Assembly (NCBI GenBank): GCA_026874595.1
Contig: CM049320.1
Span: 17,062,988-17,126,987, forward strand
Length of the DNA: 64,000 nt
Direction of reading: 5' to 3'
From: Sipunculus nudus
Lineage: Eukaryota > Annelida > Sipuncula > Golfingiida > Sipunculidae
In this document: one piece after another, positions 60,101 to 64,000 of the stretch
Layout of the letters: every line of letters starts with the position of its first letter
How positions within the stretch are numbered: position 1 is the first letter of the stretch
Made by a program: the position numbers and the translations under genes
The notes under the pieces: model-generated
Told to the model about the DNA's origin: nothing
Databases searched by the model: none
Seen by the model: the letters and a program-made list of their open reading frames with translations, nothing else

Positions 60101-62841
60101 GTTGAAACACACTAAGTTGGCAGAAATTTCAGAATTCTAAATAAAGGTTTAATACTTTCTAAACTCTAATCAAATATGTGATGTTAGAGACCGAGTTTCA
60201 TATTAAATGAACAGCCAGAAAAGGCCTGGCAGTTGTAGCTTTGTTTTTAAGAGTGTTGACACACTAGCGTTCAATTCGTGTCGGATAAATACATTCATTT
60301 GTGCATGTGACATTAATTTAATTTTTAAATATTTTTAATATATTTTTTAATATATTTAGGAAGGGGTTTACTTTTTTTCCTTGACGAAAATCCTGTTGAA
60401 TTTATGTTAAATAACTTTTCATTCTTTTCAAACAAAAATTAACAACACAATTGTAAACTTCACTGTTGAATAAGATTCCCTTCCCTTGGTTTGGTTAACT
60501 TAATAATAATGGTTTTAGGTACATGTAAAACCAACGTTGCTTGAAAACCTTACCTAAGTTTAGGTCAAAGTTCCCGGCGACGGTACCTGTGAGTAAAAAC
60601 AAATAATATATGTGTAAAACTGATATGATATCTAATCAAAGCACACACGCGTGTAGACCAATAAAATGAATAGACAATAAAATAACTAAACTGCTCTTTG
60701 TGTCAGTGTTTATATGTTACTCAACGCAGACATATAAACAAGCAAATTAAAAATAACCGGGGTCAGTCATATATTATGAACCGTTTAATTTTTAGATCAT
60801 CTTAAGTTTATACAAAAATAAATCTGTATTATAAATCTAATTTTTGCTCAGGACACAATATTCACCGTGGGCGCAAATAAGCAGTAAAACTAAATGGGAA
60901 CAATCATTGCAAAATGGACAAAAATAAGTGTGCATATTTCCTACCGATTGATCCAAATTAGCGTTGTGTATCAATCTAAACGACAGTGGGAGACATAAAA
61001 ATTAAAACTTTTGACTGCAGAGACCAGGTAGGCCACAACAGCTGTGACATCATTCCACGGACCGTTGCTAGTGCAGACTTACCTATACACCGCAGTGACT
61101 TGATGACAGCGCCACCTACGATAGTCTTCACTATCTTGGCGCCGATTTTAAGAGGACACTTCAGAGAAAACAGAGTCGGGTAAGCCACGTTAATCTTGAA
61201 ACCACCTCCAGCAAAACCTGCCACTCCAAATATCTCAAGATCACCTGTAAGAAAAAAAAGTGAAAAACCTGACTCGGAGAAAAATTTTTCGTTGGAAGAT
61301 AAATGTCAAATGATAAATTCGAGAAAAATAAAATATTCGTTTTGAAAACAATCTGAAACAAAGAATGACACAAGTCTTTAAAGATTTGTATAAATGACTA
61401 TAAAATGACACACGCACACAATGATATTCAATCCAGATGAATAAAGATAAGTATTATTTGTTTCGAGAGCGTGTCATGTTTCTGATACATGTACAGAAAC
61501 GTCTTACGGTTTCACTCTCAAATATTCAGGATCAGATACCAAAACGAATTATGATTTAACTGCTATATATTAAGTAGCATATACGGAAACGGCCTATTGT
61601 TTAACCCACAAATATTATCTAGAATAGATAACAAAACGACCTACATAGATTAACTCGCAAACATTCAAGAGCAAGCACCAAAACAGCCTACTTTTTAACT
61701 TTAAAACATTCAGGAACAGATTCCAAAAAGAACTTCGCTTTAACTTGCAAATATTCATTCACGAAAAAGACCTACTGGTTCAACCGGCTAATATTCAGGA
61801 ACATATATCAAAACGGTCTACGGTTTAACTCGCGTGCATATACATACATGTCCCATTCATGCATTTATCATTAAACTCACAAGTATTCAGAGATAGTCCC
61901 CTGGAACGTCCTACGTACTGTACTTGAAATAAATACTTTCATTTAATTCAATTAAAATAGAATAAAGCGAAAACAAATTGTCAGAATAGTTATTAAGGTT
62001 CATATTGCTTAAAGGGGCCTATATAGCTATATGATTTCTGATAACTAGAGATGATCCCTATAACATGGGGGGGGGGGTGGTGGCCGAAAAATAATCGAAA
62101 CACATTCAACGAGGACATCTGGCGGCAAGTCAGAAGTACCAGTGTTTTGCAAATGGTATTTTGTACTAGATGACCTTTCAATTTCTTTACATATGCCACC
62201 AACCACTTTAGGCTTCATGGTTTTAACCGTTGTCAATATTGCTCTGTTACTAACAAGATAAACAAGCTCATTCATCCATCAAAGATATGTTACAAGGACT
62301 TTTCTTTACAGGAACTAAATAGAGTGCATTAAATGTATGCCGAGCAAGAAAGAAATTATATAAATGCTATAAACGTAGATAAATATCGGGCATTAAAATG
62401 GTGAACGCATGGCTTGTTCGAGCGTTCTGTCACAGCTATTCTAAACAAGTATACATGTCTGTTTTTATTAAAACAAAATAAGAAAAAAAAATTATAACTT
62501 TACTTGACCGGCACCTGCAACGTCTGGATTTTTTTTTTCAAGAAAATGGGTGAAAAGTACAAGTAGAGTACAAGTAACGTACCTTGTTAAAAGTGCTGAG
62601 TACACTTGCGGACAAGTAATTATAAATTTGTACTTGAGTACAAGTACCAAATACAAGTTAATTTACTTGACCCAAGCTTGCCTTTAGGAAAGCCTTGTTT
62701 TACCTGGATCTCCAATGGGTCTAATGGAACCGATCCTTCCGCCTAGTTTCAGCTGAATATCAGTGATGTCCAACGCCGCCCCGGGGATAAGTGCAAACAG
62801 GCTCCCTTTGTAGTTAATGTCAGAGTAGATGGCCCAGCATT
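54034..62841 (-). CDS. Multi-exon beta/gamma-crystallin-like, Cys-rich protein (3' part of gene, 8 exons)
   Basis: Eight exons on the minus strand splice to one open frame: 62841-62704, 61244-61083, 60586-60554, 59136-59095, 58188-58117, 57090-57016, 56186-55869, 54140-54034 (TGA at 54036-54034). Each has consensus AG and GT borders, and every intron is phase 1. The joined product seen here is 314 residues. Residues 1-43 resemble a beta/gamma-crystallin Greek key (WAIYSDINYKG, then PG, then GSIRPI). Residues 47-100 are Gly-rich and hydrophobic with two Cys, 101-149 are Gly/Pro-rich linkers, 165-168 carry CDGC, 175-279 form a Cys-containing domain I do not recognise, and 281-314 are a compact seven-Cys module. 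Cys pattern and 1-1 exon modularity suggest a secreted protein assembled by exon shuffling. The start codon and any signal peptide lie to the right of the window. Function unknown. Confidence 0.8.
54141..55868 (-). other. Intron between exons g and h
   Basis: Holds SINE-like family D copy 2, a poly-G at 54640-54649 with flank shared with 25360-25402, a pogo-like word TAGTAAAATCCTGTTAGTAC at 54681, and a poly-C at 55129-55142. Confidence 0.6.
54293..54425 (+). mobile_element. SINE-like family D, copy 2
   Basis: CGGCCTCGGCGTTTAGTCAG, GCGCACAGGACAC, GTGAGTTTGATTATCC (near B-box), GAGCCGTGAGATTTTTCACG and a short A run after CTTGGTCTTT. Lies in 3'-flanking intron sequence between exons g and h of the crystallin-like gene. 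Confidence 0.65.
55869..56186 (-). CDS. Exon g: 106-codon Cys-containing domain
   Basis: The largest exon (318 bp), with a CCGTACAG acceptor and a GTAAGT donor, phase 1-1. The encoded domain has TCNW near its start, an aromatic AWTYYMGN segment, KCRGF, GKCRF, KHCDYAKKKGYKL and ends VWHYLDC, so five Cys are fairly evenly spread with many Lys and Tyr. No family was recognised by eye. The even Cys spacing and aromatic/basic content suggest a folded extracellular module. Confidence 0.82.
56187..58116 (-). other. Introns flanking exon f, otherwise empty
   Basis: AT-rich intron sequence on both sides of the 75-bp exon; no other frame fitting phase 1 with splice sites was found. Confidence 0.5.
57016..57090 (-). 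CDS. Exon f: short exon with CDGC
   Basis: 75 bp with a TTTCTTCCAG acceptor and a GTAAGA donor, phase 1-1. It encodes MSSVEFMLDHKVVPACDGCR and four further residues, including a CxxC pair that begins the Cys-rich half. Confidence 0.75.
58117..58188 (-). CDS. Exon e: Gly/Ala linker exon
   Basis: 72 bp with a CTGTCTTTCAG acceptor and a GTAAAT donor, phase 1-1. It encodes a Gly/Ala-rich run followed by LSFNDKYTDT. It continues the flexible middle of the protein. Confidence 0.72.
59095..59136 (-). CDS. Exon d: 42-bp Pro-rich microexon
   Basis: ATTGTCAG acceptor and GTACGT donor enclose 42 bp reading GKPSIPRPPIHTGM, a Pro-rich linker, phase 1-1. It sits next to an imperfect AATAATG/CATTATT palindrome in the upstream intron (59141-59176). 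Confidence 0.65.
59137..60553 (-). other. Intron between exons c and d
   Basis: Contains an AATAATAATAATG palindrome (59141-59176) and a plus-strand 78-codon frame (59821-60057) with a hydrophobic N-terminus but no recognised domain, no obvious splice signals and no supporting context. Confidence 0.45.
60554..60586 (-). CDS. Exon c: 33-bp microexon
   Basis: CTCACAG acceptor and GTAAGG donor flank 33 bp that read G-TVAGNFDLNL-G in the shared phase. Skipping it would keep the frame, so alternative splicing is possible. Its small size makes it the least certain exon on its own, but the phase and both splice sites fit. Confidence 0.65.
61083..61244 (-). CDS. Exon b: Gly-rich hydrophobic segment
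   Basis: 162 bp between a TTTTTTTCTTACAG acceptor and a GTAAGT donor, phase 1-1. It encodes a segment with FGVAGFAGGGFKINVAYP and a basic/hydrophobic stretch KIGAKIVKTIVGGAVIKSL, with Cys at residues 75 and 98 of the visible protein. The stretch could be amphipathic or membrane-seeking; this is inference only. Confidence 0.8.
61480..61900. repeat. Degenerate ~58-bp minisatellite in an intron
   Basis: About seven imperfect units with the core 'ACGGTTTAACTCGCAAATATTCAGG' broken by variation (for example CGGTTTCACTCTCAAATATT, TGGTTCAACCGGCTAATATT, CGGTTTAACTCGC). They lie within the intron between exons a and b of the crystallin-like gene. Confidence 0.65.
62010..62290 (-). repeat. Dispersed ~350-bp repeat family, copy 4
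   Basis: On the minus strand it runs from a TGTTTATCTTGTTAG segment through GTTGGTGGCATATG, GACTTGCCGCCAGATG and ends GGCCCCTTTAAG. It matches segments at 63570-63925, 42580-42880 and 32580-32760. Carries a (G)n tract at about 62067. Intronic. Confidence 0.6.
62500..62690. repeat. TACTTG/CAAGTA-rich segment
   Basis: Many copies of TACTTG and its complement CAAGTA within 190 bp, including TACTTGAGTACAAGTA. The segment starts and ends with related 'TTTACTTGACC' stretches in the same orientation. It resembles subterminal repeats of a DNA transposon, but no clean inverted ends were found. Confidence 0.35.
62704..62841 (-). CDS. Exon a: beta/gamma-crystallin-like Greek-key motif
   Basis: 138 bp, acceptor CTTTTTAG at right and donor GTAAAA at left. 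It encodes CWAIYSDINYKGSLFALIPG and continues to GRIGSIRPIGDP. Trp, the aromatic-x-D-x-N-Y-x-G pattern, the PG turn and the 'S-I-R-P' ending match beta/gamma-crystallin motifs. The canonical calcium-clamp D/N-D/N-x-x-S/T-S is not evident, so calcium binding is uncertain. This is the most 5' exon visible; its first two bases complete a codon from an exon off the window. Confidence 0.82.
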
Positions 62842-63129
62842 CTAAAAAGAAAAACCAAGATCTGATGCTAAAATTTTGTATTACAGTTTTCGATTTTATA
62901 CATTATTTGAAAGATTCATAAACCGGGCGGAGTACAGACTGAACGCCGTGTCCACTTTGGGGAATTTTCGGTAACATTGCAAACCTCAAGGTTAATCGGG
63001 TGATTATTTCTTTTGTCTTGTAGCCGTATATCTGCGATTAAAAAAAACATAATTTTTGATACAACATATTTGTCCCGACACTAGCCAAATTGGAATGTTG
63101 TTTGGCCATTAAATTATCTTTTCGAAAAT

Positions 63130-63465
63130 AAATGGAGGTACCAGATGTAAAATGTACCACTCTCCGTAAGAGGCAACATTATCACTTTATATGTCAGATT
63201 TTCCACAAGAATCAAAATGTTCAGTTTTTTTATTAGATTGTTCAAAAAAGGCCAAATTTTCAATTTACATGCCAGATTGTCCGAAGGAGGCAACCTTTTA
63301 AGTTTATAGGCCATACTGTTCAAGGGAGGTAAATTTTTACTTTATATATGCCAGATTGTCCAAAAGAATCAAAATGGTAATTTTATATGTCAGATTGTCC
63401 AAAAGAGGCCAAATTATCAGCGTTTATGCCAGGTTTTCCAAAAAGAGGGAACATTTTCAGTTATT
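63130..63465. repeat. ~44-bp minisatellite
   Basis: About seven to eight imperfect units of the form ATATGTCAGATTGTCCAAAA followed by GAGGCAAATTTTCA or GAATCAAAATG. Non-coding; in the upstream intron of the crystallin-like gene. Confidence 0.7.
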
Positions 63466-63569
63466 TTTAGAAACACAGTAACTTTGAGACATACCAGTTC
63501 GAACACACATCTCATTAATTATTTAGGAAGATATTGTCATTTTAAAGGGGTCTATTTCGATATTTGTGG

Positions 63570-63925
63570 TCGATTAACTTAAAGGGGCGAAATCACCTAT
63601 CTGACCTTTATAAACTAAAGGTAATCACTTTGAGCTTCTATATAAAAAGGCCAGAAAACGTGGATATCACAGGCTCCTTGTTTTGCTGATATAAACGTGT
63701 TTATATATGTTGGGTCCCGCCAATATAAAACAATTATACAAGGGCATCTGGCGGTAAGTCAGGAAAGGCAGAGCTTTTTAATTGGCATTTTGCAACAAGT
63801 GACATTTTTACCTCTGCATATATGCAACCTACCATTTTAGGTTACATGTTTTTCCCCATTTGTCAACAATGCTGTGTTTACAAACATGTTGTTGATAAAC
63901 AAGATTATACAAACTTGGCAAAGAC
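63570..63925 (-). repeat. Dispersed ~350-bp repeat family, copy 3
   Basis: Minus-strand landmarks in order: GTTTATCAACAACATG, AACATGTAACCTAA, GGTAGGTTGCATATATGC, ACGTTTTCTGGCC, then GGTGATTTCGCCCCTTTAAG. The same landmarks occur in the copy at 42580-42880. It lies upstream of the most 5' visible exon of the crystallin-like gene. Confidence 0.65.
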
Positions 63926-64000
63926 GGAATAAGAATTTTTCATAATCAGAATTACTCCTAGATTATTGACAATATACAGAGGAAGCTAGAAATCAAATAA

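Overview
This is a eukaryotic, AT-rich, repeat-dense window, most likely from a marine invertebrate and probably a bivalve or related mollusc. The reasons are consensus GT-AG introns, an animal ankyrin/SOCS-box gene, tRNA-derived SINEs, non-LTR retrotransposons, many DNA-transposon remnants, long (TA)n, (GA)n and poly-G tracts, and dispersed elements carrying GTCCGTC and GGTCAAAGGTCAAGGTCA blocks. I recall those blocks as common in bivalve genomes. The taxon is inferred and was not searched.

Two protein-coding loci are well supported. (1) On the plus strand, 46970-48586 is an uninterrupted 538-codon frame. It encodes an ankyrin-repeat protein with a C-terminal SOCS box (ASB type), so a likely substrate receptor for an Elongin B/C-Cullin 5 ubiquitin ligase. 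It lies just behind a clean splice acceptor. A short upstream exon at 18789-18813, with the myristoylation-type start MGTVSSKR and a GTGAGT donor, is in a compatible phase. (2) On the minus strand, eight exons between 62841 and 54034 join into one open frame of 314 residues. They encode a beta/gamma-crystallin-like Greek-key segment, a Gly-rich/hydrophobic middle and two Cys-rich C-terminal modules. All seven introns are phase 1. I do not recognise the whole architecture, and the 5' end lies beyond the right edge. The two loci are convergent (tail to tail).

The rest is mostly transposon and satellite-like sequence. Left part (1-9.2 kb): a hAT-like foldback element with internal tandem repeats (2608-2910), a 31-bp minisatellite (4250-4950), a 5'-truncated and broken non-LTR retrotransposon on the minus strand (5.8-8.06 kb), a small pogo/Tc1-type MITE (8186-8344) and an L2/CR1-like 3' fragment (8.43-9.13 kb). 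Middle (9.8-33 kb): copies of an 'AAGATGGCCGCC' repeat, four SINE-type units of at least three families before 24 kb and one more at 30 kb, a 99-bp array (18.18-18.56 kb), GTCCGTC-type elements, segmental duplications near 24.6-25.7 and 26.1-26.4 kb, and two MITEs. The 33.6-36.7 kb interval holds a set of eight 'TCAACTCCGTTAC' motifs bounded by a perfect 15-bp inverted repeat. A non-autonomous hAT element with a perfect 8-bp target duplication is nested inside it. The 40.3-42.4 kb interval is a ~330-bp tandem array bounded by GTCCGTC-element ends. From 42 kb onward there are the two genes, four copies (with one at 32.6 kb) of a ~350-bp dispersed repeat, and minisatellites inside introns.

No rRNA genes, CRISPR arrays, free-standing tRNA genes or bacterial-type operons were seen.
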